Assembly: GCA_039187315.1 (NCBI GenBank)
Contig: JBCCZQ010000012.1
Coordinates: 1 to 47,757, forward strand
Length of the DNA: 47,757 nucleotides
Direction of reading: 5' to 3'
Origin: JANQQZ01 sp039187315
GTDB taxonomy: Bacteria; Planctomycetota; Phycisphaerae; Phycisphaerales; UBA1924
Positions 6,711 through 14,605 of this stretch are shown here, in pieces. Numbering within the stretch: position 1 is the first letter of the stretch; each line of letters begins with the position of its first letter. The position numbers and the translations under genes were made by a program. Below the pieces are notes generated by a model. That model searched no databases. It was not told the origin of the DNA and was given only the letters and a program-made list of their open reading frames with translations.

Positions 6711-8681
6711 TCATGGCTTGGCGTCGTCGTACTCTCGATCGATCCAGGCGTAGGTCTCGGCCCGGTCCAGCATGCGGGGTGAGCTCAGCCAGTGCAGCGC
6801 CCTGGCGGCCAGCCGCACCAGCGGGTCGCGACGCGCACTGTTCGTCAGAGACCCGGTTTCGGGGTCGCGTCTGACCGTGAGAAAGCCAGCGATCGATCTG
6901 TATGCCGCGCCGCAGGTGTCTGGGCAGTACGGCTCTTCGTCGAGCACGAGCAGCACCTGGGCTTTGGTGTGCGCGATCTGAGAGAACAGCTCGATCTGCT
7001 CGCGTTCATGCTCGCTGAGCAGCTTGTGATGTATGAACTCCGAACGCTGCTGTTCGAGCAGAGCGATGACCTCGGGCTGGGGGCTTGTGGACTGCAGCAT
7101 GGTGAAGATCAGCTGCTCACGGAACAGCAGCCGATCGAATGGAGCATCGGCTGCCGCTTCGATCATGCCCCGGAGTTCGTGGATGCGCGCTCGATACATA
7201 TCGTCATCGTCGCGCATCCAGTTCGGCGCCTGCGAGGCTTGGATCGAATTCGAGATCGCTAGCCGTCCCGCCAGGTCGTAGACCGAGTCCCTCGCGCTGA
7301 ACGGCGGCGTCGAGAGCTCATACAGCTGCAACATGTCACGTTCGCTCGCCAGCCTTCCCTGCTCGAACGCCCATCCTTCCCGCGCGTGCTGCCACCCGGC
7401 TCCACCCATGATCATCCCCGCCGAAAGCAGCAGACCGGCGCTCACGAGCACCGGCTTGCGCCGGACAAGCTGCACAGTGCTCCCCATGACACCATCGATC
7501 TGTGGGATCGAACGGTGCGAAGCGTACCTGGCGAGCATGTCTCCCAGTTCACCCGCGGTCGCGGGGCGTTTCTCGGGATCCGTGTCGGTTGCCAGCTGGA
7601 ACAGGCGTCTTAGCCGCGGACGCGCAGGAAGATAATCACGCACGCGGATGTCGGCGCTTAGATCCTGCGGCACCAGATCCGTGAGCAGATACTGGAGCAT
7701 CGCTGCGAGCGAATAGATGTCGGACTCGATGCGCGGAGACGCACCCTGAGCGACCTCCGGAGCCATGAACGCGAGGTTGCCGTACAAGGCAGGCTGATCG
7801 GAGGCGCTATGCAGACCAGCGTGAGGGAAGATGTCCTGTGCGCACCCGAAATCTGCCAGCTTCACCACCGGCGGCTGCCCGGCATCGGCCGTATAGAGCA
7901 GGATGTTGTCGGGCTTAATATCCCCGTGGATCAGCCCATGAGCGTGGGCGAGGGCCAGCCCGCTGCAGAGCTGCACTCCGAAACGCATGACCTCCTCGAT
8001 CGAGAATGTCGCAGAAGCCCTTGCGAGCGAGCTGTCAGCGCGTTCCATGACGATGTACGCGCAGCCGTCGTCTGTTTCACCGAAATCGATCGTTCGCGTC
8101 ACGTGCGGGTGTTCAAGCGACGCAGCGCGCACGGCCTCCTCCAGATGCCTGCCCGAACCGAGTGATGCTTCACGGAAGACCTTGACCGCGACTCGGAGCT
8201 GCCTGGAGCCCGAAGTCAGCTGACGATCGAACGCCGAATAGGTTGCGGCATGGGCGCCCGCATCGATGAGATCGATCAGCTCGTAGCGTCTGACGCCTGC
8301 ACGGATGTACGTGCCGAGCTCCGAACCGATGAGCTTCTTGTCGTCCCGCTCTTGGGCGTCTGTCGCGGATGGGATGATGCATCCAAGCAGCGACGCGTCT
8401 TCAATCGCACGAAGGTACTGTGGGTACAACCGGCTCAGCGAGTCGACAGCCCCGGTCTGGCTCATACCTGAGCCGCGGAGCCTGCACAGGACAATCTCGA
8501 TGGCCGCGTCCAGCAGGATGGGGTTCTCGGCCGCATCGCGACCCGGACCGATCAGTGAACCCAGGTCATACGGCGATACCTCTTCAGAAAGCCCCTGCGC
8601 TTTCACACGCAGGCGATCGATCTGCACTTCTTCGTAGTCATCGATGCGCCCCCCTGATGTCACGGTGTGAGCGACCATCAT
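6711..8681 (-). CDS. Membrane-anchored Ser/Thr protein kinase
   Basis: A 656-residue Hanks-type kinase. Residues 1-130 are an N-terminal region of unknown function. The kinase domain (about 133-385) has VAVKVF (K167), the catalytic loop HGDIKPDNI (251-260, HGD instead of HRD), DFG (277-279) and APE (307-309). The glycine-rich loop is degenerate (DAGAHAATY), yet the catalytic residues are intact, so activity is expected. A transmembrane helix at about 403-420 is followed by roughly 230 residues of probable extracytoplasmic domain. Its ATG overlaps the sigma-factor stop by 4 bp (ATGA), so the two are translationally coupled. Such sigma/kinase pairs are typical of planctomycetes; the signal is unknown. 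Confidence 0.92.
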   Translation of the reverse strand: MMVAHTVTSGGRIDDYEEVQIDRLRVKAQGLSEEVSPYDLGSLIGPGRDAAENPILLDAAIEIVLCRLRGSGMSQTGAVDSLSRLYPQYLRAIEDASLLGCIIPSATDAQERDDKKLIGSELGTYIRAGVRRYELIDLIDAGAHAATYSAFDRQLTSGSRQLRVAVKVFREASLGSGRHLEEAVRAASLEHPHVTRTIDFGETDDGCAYIVMERADSSLARASATFSIEEVMRFGVQLCSGLALAHAHGLIHGDIKPDNILLYTADAGQPPVVKLADFGCAQDIFPHAGLHSASDQPALYGNLAFMAPEVAQGASPRIESDIYSLAAMLQYLLTDLVPQDLSADIRVRDYLPARPRLRRLFQLATDTDPEKRPATAGELGDMLARYASHRSIPQIDGVMGSTVQLVRRKPVLVSAGLLLSAGMIMGGAGWQHAREGWAFEQGRLASERDMLQLYELSTPPFSARDSVYDLAGRLAISNSIQASQAPNWMRDDDDMYRARIHELRGMIEAAADAPFDRLLFREQLIFTMLQSTSPQPEVIALLEQQRSEFIHHKLLSEHEREQIELFSQIAHTKAQVLLVLDEEPYCPDTCGAAYRSIAGFLTVRRDPETGSLTNSARRDPLVRLAARALHWLSSPRMLDRAETYAWIDREYDDAKP

Positions 8682-9271
8682 GCGGGTTCGTCAGAGGGCA
8701 CAAACGTTGCTGCAAGCCGGTCTCGGATCGACTTCCAACGCTGACGTGCTGTGTCATGGGAAATGCCGAGCATCGATGCGATGAGCGTGTGAGGCGCGTC
8801 CCGCAGCCACATGGCCAGATAGAGCCGATCCTCGTCGCGATCCAGCACATCGAACGCGGCACAGATGTAGTGGGTCTGACCAGCGTCATCCGCGTTGAGC
8901 TCGAGCTTTGCCAGCATGCGCTGCGCCCACTGCCCATCGGGCCCATCGACGCGGTTGAGCTTCTGGAACACCCGGTGACGGTCGAGCAGCGCGTTGTCCA
9001 GGATGGTCAATACCAGCGAGATCAGCTCACCGTCCGACTGCGCCCTGATCCGGTCCGCCATTGCGAGACGGTCCACCCGACGGAGCAGCGTCGAGAGCAG
9101 GTCCTGGCTATCGAAGATCCGGCGTTCGGAAGGCAAAAGACGATCTCGCACGCGGCGGCGGATCATCGGAGCTAATTCCAGCAGCCGATGAGCCAGCGCG
9201 GCCCGGGCCTCGTCGGGCAAAGCAGCCGTCAGGTTCGGGGGATCCACGCTCTCCACACCAGAGTGTGTCAA
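8678..9271 (-). CDS. ECF-like RNA polymerase sigma factor
   Basis: A 197-residue protein with the layout of planctomycete ECF-like sigma factors: a region-2-like helical segment at about residues 35-115 (RRRVRDRLL...FDSQDLLSTLLRR...LDNALLDRHR) and a region-4 helix-turn-helix at about 155-188 (HTLIASMLGISHDTARQRWKSIRDRL). It would direct RNA polymerase to a specific promoter set. The overlap of 4 bp with the following kinase suggests that the kinase controls it, by phosphorylation or binding; no anti-sigma factor is nearby. It is divergent from the small secreted protein gene, with about 115 bp of shared control region between them. Confidence 0.85.
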   Translation of the reverse strand: MTHSGVESVDPPNLTAALPDEARAALAHRLLELAPMIRRRVRDRLLPSERRIFDSQDLLSTLLRRVDRLAMADRIRAQSDGELISLVLTILDNALLDRHRVFQKLNRVDGPDGQWAQRMLAKLELNADDAGQTHYICAAFDVLDRDEDRLYLAMWLRDAPHTLIASMLGISHDTARQRWKSIRDRLAATFVPSDEPA

Positions 9272-9342
9272 AAACAGCTGGCGACTTCAAGGGCCAGAAA
9301 AAACCCTTGAGACCCCTCACACTGCCGCCACGGCTCCGTCTC

Positions 9343-9379
9343 CTCCTGTGAGGCCCTGAATCTGGGTCCAAAACAGGAG
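9343..9379 (+). promoter_or_regulatory. Inverted repeat that can mask the ribosome-binding site of the following gene
   Basis: CTCCTGT at 9343-9349 is the exact complement of ACAGGAG at 9373-9379, which contains the AGGAG ribosome-binding site for the ATG at 9387. Pairing of the two in mRNA, around a 23-base loop, would hide that site. Whether it does so is an inference. Confidence 0.4.
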
Positions 9380-9386
9380 ATGATTG

Positions 9387-9623
9387 ATGCGTAAGCCACA
9401 AAATTGGGGCAGGCTATCGGTCCGTGCCTTAGGAGCGTGCACGATGGCATTTGTCCTTACAGGCATGAGCCAAGGTCAAGCCGGAAATTCAGATGAAGAA
9501 AACGGCACGGAAGTATCCGAACACGAGTCCGTCATCGACATCCTGATCGAGTGGCTCGAAGAGTGGTTCGACGTCGAACCGGGTCAGCCCGAGCAGCCAC
9601 CGGCGGAGGGTGACACCTGGTGA
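9387..9623 (+). CDS. Small secreted acidic protein (78 aa), unknown function
   Basis: The ATG at 9387 lies 7 bases after AGGAG (9375-9379). The product starts with a basic stretch and a hydrophobic segment (about residues 10-28, ending MSQGQAG) that looks like a signal peptide. The mature part of some 45 residues is strongly acidic with tryptophans: SVIDILIEWLEEWFDV and a Pro/Glu-rich tail. No family is recognised. Its stop overlaps the GTG start of the HTH gene by 4 bp, so the two are translated as a coupled pair. The amphipathic EWLEEWF segment could be membrane-active or a binding helix. Confidence 0.65.
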   Translation: MRKPQNWGRLSVRALGACTMAFVLTGMSQGQAGNSDEENGTEVSEHESVIDILIEWLEEWFDVEPGQPEQPPAEGDTW

Positions 9624-10120
9624 ACCCCGGCAATGCGGCTGGGGTGCTCAACGGGAGGCAGCCGAAGCCTCTGACTCGCCACCCCTTCCGCTACACGGAA
9701 TTGCATAGACGCTTGTGCCAGATCACGGAAGGGATGTCCTTCCGTGATCTTGGCGCGATGACGGGTATCTCTCCTGAATCTGCTCGCAGGTACGGTGCAG
9801 GCTCGCAGCCACCGCTGCATTACGTAATCACCGTTGCGCAGCAGACCGGCACCTCCCTCGACTGGCTGCTCTACGGCGTGGGCCCCCAGCGCATGGATCA
9901 GGTGCCGGACTGGCATGTCAGGCACATGTCGATCGCCGATCTGTGCCAGGTGCTCGGCGAGCGGATCGGAAAAATCCAGCAGCAGACCGAAGACATCGAG
10001 AAGAACCTGCGACGCATCAGCCGCAGGTCCGATGGATTGAAGTCGGATGGGGTGAGAGCTGACGCGGGCAGGCCCGACGTCCTTAGATCCGACGGAAGCC
10101 AAGGTCCCCTTGGCGACTAG
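9620..10120 (+). CDS. Putative helix-turn-helix regulator coupled to the small secreted protein
   Basis: A 166-residue protein starting at GTG 9620, within the stop of the preceding gene. Residues 24-85 look like an XRE/CI-type DNA-binding domain: MSFRDLGAMTGISPESARRY as the helix-turn-helix, then TSLDWLLYGVGP, a segment typical of phage-repressor-like N-terminal domains. About residues 100-130 form a probable coiled coil (LGERIGKIQQQTEDIEKNL), which may serve for dimerisation. The tail is a run of imperfect SDG-containing repeats (RSDG, KSDG, RSDG) rich in charge. It may regulate its own unit or the divergent sigma/kinase genes. Binding sites are not identified. Confidence 0.7.
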   Translation: MNPGNAAGVLNGRQPKPLTRHPFRYTELHRRLCQITEGMSFRDLGAMTGISPESARRYGAGSQPPLHYVITVAQQTGTSLDWLLYGVGPQRMDQVPDWHVRHMSIADLCQVLGERIGKIQQQTEDIEKNLRRISRRSDGLKSDGVRADAGRPDVLRSDGSQGPLGD

Positions 10121-10213
10121 GCCGATCGCTGCACAGCCCCGACGGGGGCTTCCCGCGATCACCCGCAGGCTGGAACCGAGTCGTGGAGCGGCTCATCTTC
10201 GCTTCCTCAAGCG

Positions 10214-11929
10214 TCAGGAGGCGGCAAGTACGTGGATCGATTCGCCGATCGGCGAACGATCAACATCGCGTACCAGCGCTTGTCGTTCGGCCGCTTCCAG
10301 GCGGTCGATCACACCCAGCTTGCCGAGCGTGTCGAGGATCGAGGCCGACTGCCGGGCCGTGTTGATCGCGTCCGGGTTGCGGATCGGCCGCCCGAGAATC
10401 CCCTCAAGCAGCGCGGCGGAGTACGCCGGCTTGCTCGCAGCGGTTGAGCGGGTCCCGTACTGGTTCAGGTTCGAGGCGAAGATACCCGCCGCGCTCACGG
10501 GCAGGAAGTCCTCGTAGCGGATCCCCTCAAGCCGGACGAAGCCCTTTTCGACAAGGAGAGCCAGGTCAGCCGTGTCGATCGAGCCGGCCTGCCGCAGGCC
10601 CTCAGACGTCGGCATGTAGCGTGCATAGACCAGCCCCGCCTCGACGAGTGTTGCCAGCGTTTTGGGGAAGGCCGCGAAAGCCTCGCGCGCGATCGCATCG
10701 AACGCCTCAGGATCACGCCGAGCCATCCCGGGATCCTCGGCACGTGCCGCCTCGACGCGTTTCAGGCACCCGTCGTACAGCGCGCGACCCTCGGTAGTCG
10801 TTGCGTAGAAACGCTGCTCGATCTCACCGAAACGGGCCGTGTGCGTATCGGGCGTCTCGCTGCCGTCGGCAGCCAGGAACACCACCCGCTCCGTCAGAGC
10901 CTTGTACGCATCCTGCCGGAGCAGCAGCGGTGTATCGGCGGGAGGTCCCTCGGTGACGTCCTTGAAACCAGCGTGCGGAAGCTCTGTCAGACGGAACTCG
11001 GGTGCGGCAAACTGCCCGATCAGGTCTTCCACCAGTCCATCGATCAGACCCGGCTCGGGCGTACGCCGGTGCAGCGAACCCGCCGTAATCGAATCCAGAT
11101 GCCTGAAATGGAGCACCATGTGGTGCTCGTCGGCCATCGTGAGATGGCGTTGGAGCGCTCGGCTTGCGAGGGTGCGGAACTCGATCGCGTCGACCTCGCC
11201 CAGGCAGTGCCGCATCGAAGCCGTGTAGAGGTCCATGCAGAGCGTGTTGGGTGTCAGGTGATTCAGGTGGTGCGAATCGAAGCACGCGATGTCCGCCGCG
11301 ATCTTGAAGCCGGACTCGCAGAGCTCGTGATAGAGCTCCCGCTCACTCGCACGCCCGGTCCACTTGAAGATCCGCGTCGTTGCCTCTGCGATCAACGCTT
11401 CCGCGTCGTCCCAGGCCAGGCCGCCCTGTCGCTCGTTCTTCTCAAGCAGCGCAACAGCCCGTTCTGAGAAGACAACCCGCTTGGCCAGGCAGGCCTCGAT
11501 GCGTTGCCTGGTCGCCTCGTCGAAGTAGTCCGTCTGGAGCAGCGAGCAGAAGATCCGGTGCTCCGGCCCGATCGACGTGCGGAACGCGGTCGCGATGATC
11601 GGCTGACTCTTGGCGCCGATCGAGGTCATGTCGTAGAAGCCGTGCGGCTCCATGGCGAAGCATGCGAAGAACCGCGCGATCAGGCCAAGCTCGTCGGGCC
11701 GGCCGATCCGGATCGCTCCGTGCCGTTCGCCGCTGGTCAGCTCGAGCTGCTCGTCGGAGACGCGGAAGCCGTCGTACATCGCGCCGAGCAGGTCGCAGAC
11801 CGCGCGGTTGCTCACGCGGTTGACAGCCAGCGACTTGTCGTACAGCGGCACCTCCGCCCCGAACATCGCCGAGAGCCTGGCGAACAGGGCGTGCTGCATC
11901 TCGATCCGGTCTGCGAAACCGTTGGGCAT
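10214..11929 (-). CDS. 2-oxoadipate dioxygenase/decarboxylase family (HglS/YdcJ, DUF1338)
   Basis: The 571-residue product starts at an ATG behind GGAGGAG. It carries the DUF1338 landmarks: PLYDKSLAVNRVSNRAV near residue 28, ERHGAIRIG (H70), the signature FAMEPHGFYDM (91-101) and HHLNHLTPN (H224). H70 and H224 line up with metal ligands of characterised HglS, an Fe(II) enzyme that converts 2-oxoadipate to D-2-hydroxyglutarate in lysine catabolism. The protein is about 100 residues longer than characterised members. No other lysine-catabolic gene is seen nearby, so the substrate here is uncertain. It is divergent from the first sulfotransferase gene, sharing a 129-bp control region. Confidence 0.85.
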   Translation of the reverse strand: MPNGFADRIEMQHALFARLSAMFGAEVPLYDKSLAVNRVSNRAVCDLLGAMYDGFRVSDEQLELTSGERHGAIRIGRPDELGLIARFFACFAMEPHGFYDMTSIGAKSQPIIATAFRTSIGPEHRIFCSLLQTDYFDEATRQRIEACLAKRVVFSERAVALLEKNERQGGLAWDDAEALIAEATTRIFKWTGRASERELYHELCESGFKIAADIACFDSHHLNHLTPNTLCMDLYTASMRHCLGEVDAIEFRTLASRALQRHLTMADEHHMVLHFRHLDSITAGSLHRRTPEPGLIDGLVEDLIGQFAAPEFRLTELPHAGFKDVTEGPPADTPLLLRQDAYKALTERVVFLAADGSETPDTHTARFGEIEQRFYATTTEGRALYDGCLKRVEAARAEDPGMARRDPEAFDAIAREAFAAFPKTLATLVEAGLVYARYMPTSEGLRQAGSIDTADLALLVEKGFVRLEGIRYEDFLPVSAAGIFASNLNQYGTRSTAASKPAYSAALLEGILGRPIRNPDAINTARQSASILDTLGKLGVIDRLEAAERQALVRDVDRSPIGESIHVLAAS

Positions 11930-12058
11930 CGATCTCCTCCGTGTGCGGCAGCGTGCCGCCTGAAGGCAAGCGTACGCCAACCTGTCTGCGGCGCCCAGAC
12001 GTGCGACGGGCTTCAGTGCGACATATCCTCGCCGCATGGCAGCGTTTGGGGCCCGATC

Positions 12059-12907
12059 GTGATCCGCGTTGGCTGGATCTTCAGCCTTGTCCGCTCGGGC
12101 TCGTCCGCGGCGGCCTACGGCGCGGCCGCCCCCTGGAAACTCGGGATCGCCGACGAGCCGTTCGGGCCCTGGATCCGGACAAGGCCGCCCCACGCGATGC
12201 CCGCAACGCAGCAGGAACTCGTCCGGGCCTTCCGCGCCGTCGGGCACACGCTGAGCGCTGATGTCGTGGGCATCGCGAACAGGCTTTTCGCGGAACTAGC
12301 CGAGCGCGACGCATCGGGCAAGGGACGCGTCATCTGCAAGTGCCCGCACCTGCTGTTCACACCGGACGAATTCGAGACTTGGTTTGGCACCGGCGCGTCG
12401 TTCAACGGGACGCCGATCGCGCATCACGCAGTGTACCTCATCCGCAATCCTGTCCGCCGCGTCAACAGCGCGTACAGCCGCCGGTGGGAGCACGTGCTGA
12501 ACGATCCGTTCGAGCTGGAGATCTACCGCACGTTCATGCAGCGCTGGAAGCGTGCCGAGTCCCGTGTCCGCTACGACGACCTCCGTCGCGAGCCGACCGC
12601 GTTCTTCCGCGATCTGCACCGGAGCATGGGGTTCGGGAGCGGTGAGACAGATGCCGAGGACGCGGCCGCCGAAGCCGCCCACTACGTCCGCACGACCTAC
12701 CACGCTTCGTCGGGCGAGACCAGCGACGACGACCCGATGCACCCGATCAGCGAGTCCGGGTGGCATGCGCCCCGCGAGGCACTGGATGTCTATCTCGCCG
12801 ACGACGAGATCCGCTCGTTCATGGGTGAGCAGGGCTGGCCCACGCACCGGTCTGCCTACGAGCCGGGCCCGCTCCGATCGCTCTGGCGCCGAGTGCGTTC
12901 CGCCTAG
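12059..12907 (+). CDS. Sulfotransferase-like protein, paralog 1 of 3
   Basis: A 282-residue protein, best start GTG 12059. The N-terminal beta strand and loop WIFSLVRSGSSAAAYG resembles the 5'-phosphosulfate loop of PAPS-dependent sulfotransferases (usually RSGTT), and VYLIRNPVRRVNSAYSRRW resembles the 3'-phosphate motif with conserved Arg and Ser. Between them is DEPFGPWIRT, which recurs in the two downstream paralogs and may help bind acceptor. No signal peptide, so a cytosolic enzyme is expected. The acceptor is unknown. The next gene begins 10 bp downstream; the three form one unit. Confidence 0.72.
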   Translation: MIRVGWIFSLVRSGSSAAAYGAAAPWKLGIADEPFGPWIRTRPPHAMPATQQELVRAFRAVGHTLSADVVGIANRLFAELAERDASGKGRVICKCPHLLFTPDEFETWFGTGASFNGTPIAHHAVYLIRNPVRRVNSAYSRRWEHVLNDPFELEIYRTFMQRWKRAESRVRYDDLRREPTAFFRDLHRSMGFGSGETDAEDAAAEAAHYVRTTYHASSGETSDDDPMHPISESGWHAPREALDVYLADDEIRSFMGEQGWPTHRSAYEPGPLRSLWRRVRSA

Positions 12908-12917
12908 GCTCCACCGC

Positions 12918-13808
12918 ATGCCCCCAGCCGAAGCCAGCGAGCCGACCGAGCGGGCCCAGCCGCACGACGCACCGCTCAGGGTCGCCTGGGTGTTCAGCCT
13001 CGCCCGCTCGGGCTCTTCGATCACGGCCTACGCCGCAGCCGACGCGCTCGGCGCCGCGGTCGCCGATGAAGTCCTGGGCCCCTGGGACCGGACGGGTCCG
13101 CCGTACGGCTACCCAAAGCCGCAGGCCGCTCTGGCCGAGGCGTTCAAGGCCTCGCACGCTGCCCTGACTCCCGACATCGCGAGCGAGCTCGATTCGCTGC
13201 TGCGCACCATTGCCGCGGAGGGGTGCACGGACCGGGTCGTGTGCAAGCACCCGCACCTGCGGTTTACGCCCGAAGAGCTCGCCGAACGCTTCCCCGACCA
13301 TGCCGCTGTTTGGCTCATCCGCAACCCGCTCAAGCGTCTGGCGAGCATCCACGCCCGCGGCTGGACCAGCATCATCCGCCCGAACCACGACCTGGACTTC
13401 TTCCGCGAGTACGCGCAGCGCTGGCTCGCGCTTCCGGAAGAGCGCCGGCTCATCTTCGAACACCTCGCCAGCAATCCCGAGGCGTACTTCCGCAACGTGC
13501 TCCGCGCCTGGGGCTGGCCGAGCGATGAGGCGATCATCGAGCGTGCGGTCGGCTACCAGCGTGCGCACTACCACGGGCGATCCGGCGAGATCGAAGCCGA
13601 GCGCACCCACCGCCGCTCACTTTCTGACCGCTCCCGTACAGCGCCGACCGAGGCCGTCGAGCTATACCTGCGCGATCCATTCATGCAAGACCTGTTCAAG
13701 ATCTGCGGCTGGTCTCTGCGCAAGCGCGACTACCTTCCCACGCTTGCGCAGAGGGCCCGCCGACGTGCCGGCGCGATCCGGCGCAGGTTCCAGAGAGGAT
13801 CGGCGTGA
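12918..13808 (+). CDS. Sulfotransferase-like protein, paralog 2 of 3
   Basis: A 296-residue paralog with an extra 20-residue polar N-terminus. It repeats the same motifs: WVFSLARSGSSITAY, DEVLGPWDRTGPPYGYP, VVCKHPHLRFTPEEL and VWLIRNPLKRLASIHARGW. The first and fourth fit the two PAPS-binding loops; the CKxPHLxFTP segment, shared with paralog 1, probably belongs to the core. The C-terminal end is Arg-rich (RARRRAGAIRRRFQR). Its stop overlaps the GTG of paralog 3 by 4 bp, so the pair is translationally coupled. Substrate unknown. Confidence 0.75.
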   Translation: MPPAEASEPTERAQPHDAPLRVAWVFSLARSGSSITAYAAADALGAAVADEVLGPWDRTGPPYGYPKPQAALAEAFKASHAALTPDIASELDSLLRTIAAEGCTDRVVCKHPHLRFTPEELAERFPDHAAVWLIRNPLKRLASIHARGWTSIIRPNHDLDFFREYAQRWLALPEERRLIFEHLASNPEAYFRNVLRAWGWPSDEAIIERAVGYQRAHYHGRSGEIEAERTHRRSLSDRSRTAPTEAVELYLRDPFMQDLFKICGWSLRKRDYLPTLAQRARRRAGAIRRRFQRGSA

Positions 13809-14599
13809 CCGCTAGCCGGGTCCCCATCTGCTGGCTGCTGTCGATGACGCGCAGCGGCTCGAGCGCCGCGGCGTATGCCTCTTCGCATGCGCTCGGCGCG
13901 CTCGTGCTCGACGAGCCGTTTGGGCCATGGGACCGTACAGCGCCGCCCTACCGCTACCCCAACGCGCAGCCGGAGCTCCACCGCAGACACCTTGCTGCGG
14001 GTGAGATCCTCAGCGCCGAGACCAGCGAGCACCTCGACAAACTTATCGAAATGATCATCTGCCGCCAGGCAGACAGGCCCAGTGCTGTGATCATCAAGGT
14101 CCCGCACAGCATGATCGATCCGCGGGACATCGCGAGGCTCCGACCCGACGACCGGATCGTCTACATGCTCCGAAACCCGCTGGAACGGCTTAACAGCCTG
14201 TATACCCGCGGCTGGCAGGCGACGATCCTGACGCCGCACGACCTTGAAACCTTTAGGCAGTTCGCACACCGCTGGATAGCCGCTCCGCCCGAGGCGCGGC
14301 TCACCTTCGACGCTCTGATCGCAACGCCTCGAATGTTCTTCCGAGCGTGTTGGGACGCCTGGGAGCTGCCCTGGACCGAGGCTCGGGTCGAAGACGCGGT
14401 CAGATACCGCGCGCAGGAGTACCACGAATCCAGCGCGATCGTCCAGCGTGGCCGAAACCCGCACCGTGTGCTGAGCCGGCACAGGAAAGATGTACCGATC
14501 GCAGCCGTGCACGCTTACCTGCGTGACCCGGTCGCGCTTGCGTTCTTCGCACGCTTCGGATGGTCGACAGCGCCCTCGGCGTATAGCGGGCATCGCTGA
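13805..14599 (+). CDS. Sulfotransferase-like protein, paralog 3 of 3
   Basis: A 264-residue paralog starting at GTG 13805 within the preceding stop. Motifs: CWLLSMTRSGSSAAAYA (5' loop), DEPFGPWDRTAPPYRYP, VIIKVPHSMIDPRD and IVYMLRNPLERLNSLYTRGW (3' loop). It lacks the Arg-rich tail of paralog 2. Its closeness to the other two along the whole length points to tandem duplication followed by divergence, perhaps for three acceptor sites or three related acceptors. It ends 6 bp from the convergent dockerin-protein gene. Confidence 0.75.
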   Translation: MTASRVPICWLLSMTRSGSSAAAYASSHALGALVLDEPFGPWDRTAPPYRYPNAQPELHRRHLAAGEILSAETSEHLDKLIEMIICRQADRPSAVIIKVPHSMIDPRDIARLRPDDRIVYMLRNPLERLNSLYTRGWQATILTPHDLETFRQFAHRWIAAPPEARLTFDALIATPRMFFRACWDAWELPWTEARVEDAVRYRAQEYHESSAIVQRGRNPHRVLSRHRKDVPIAAVHAYLRDPVALAFFARFGWSTAPSAYSGHR

Positions 14600-14605
14600 T
14601 ATGGC

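Noticed and set aside
10135..10150. Terminator between the HTH gene and the HglS-like gene
   Set aside because: A 6-bp GC hairpin is present but no T-run follows on either strand.
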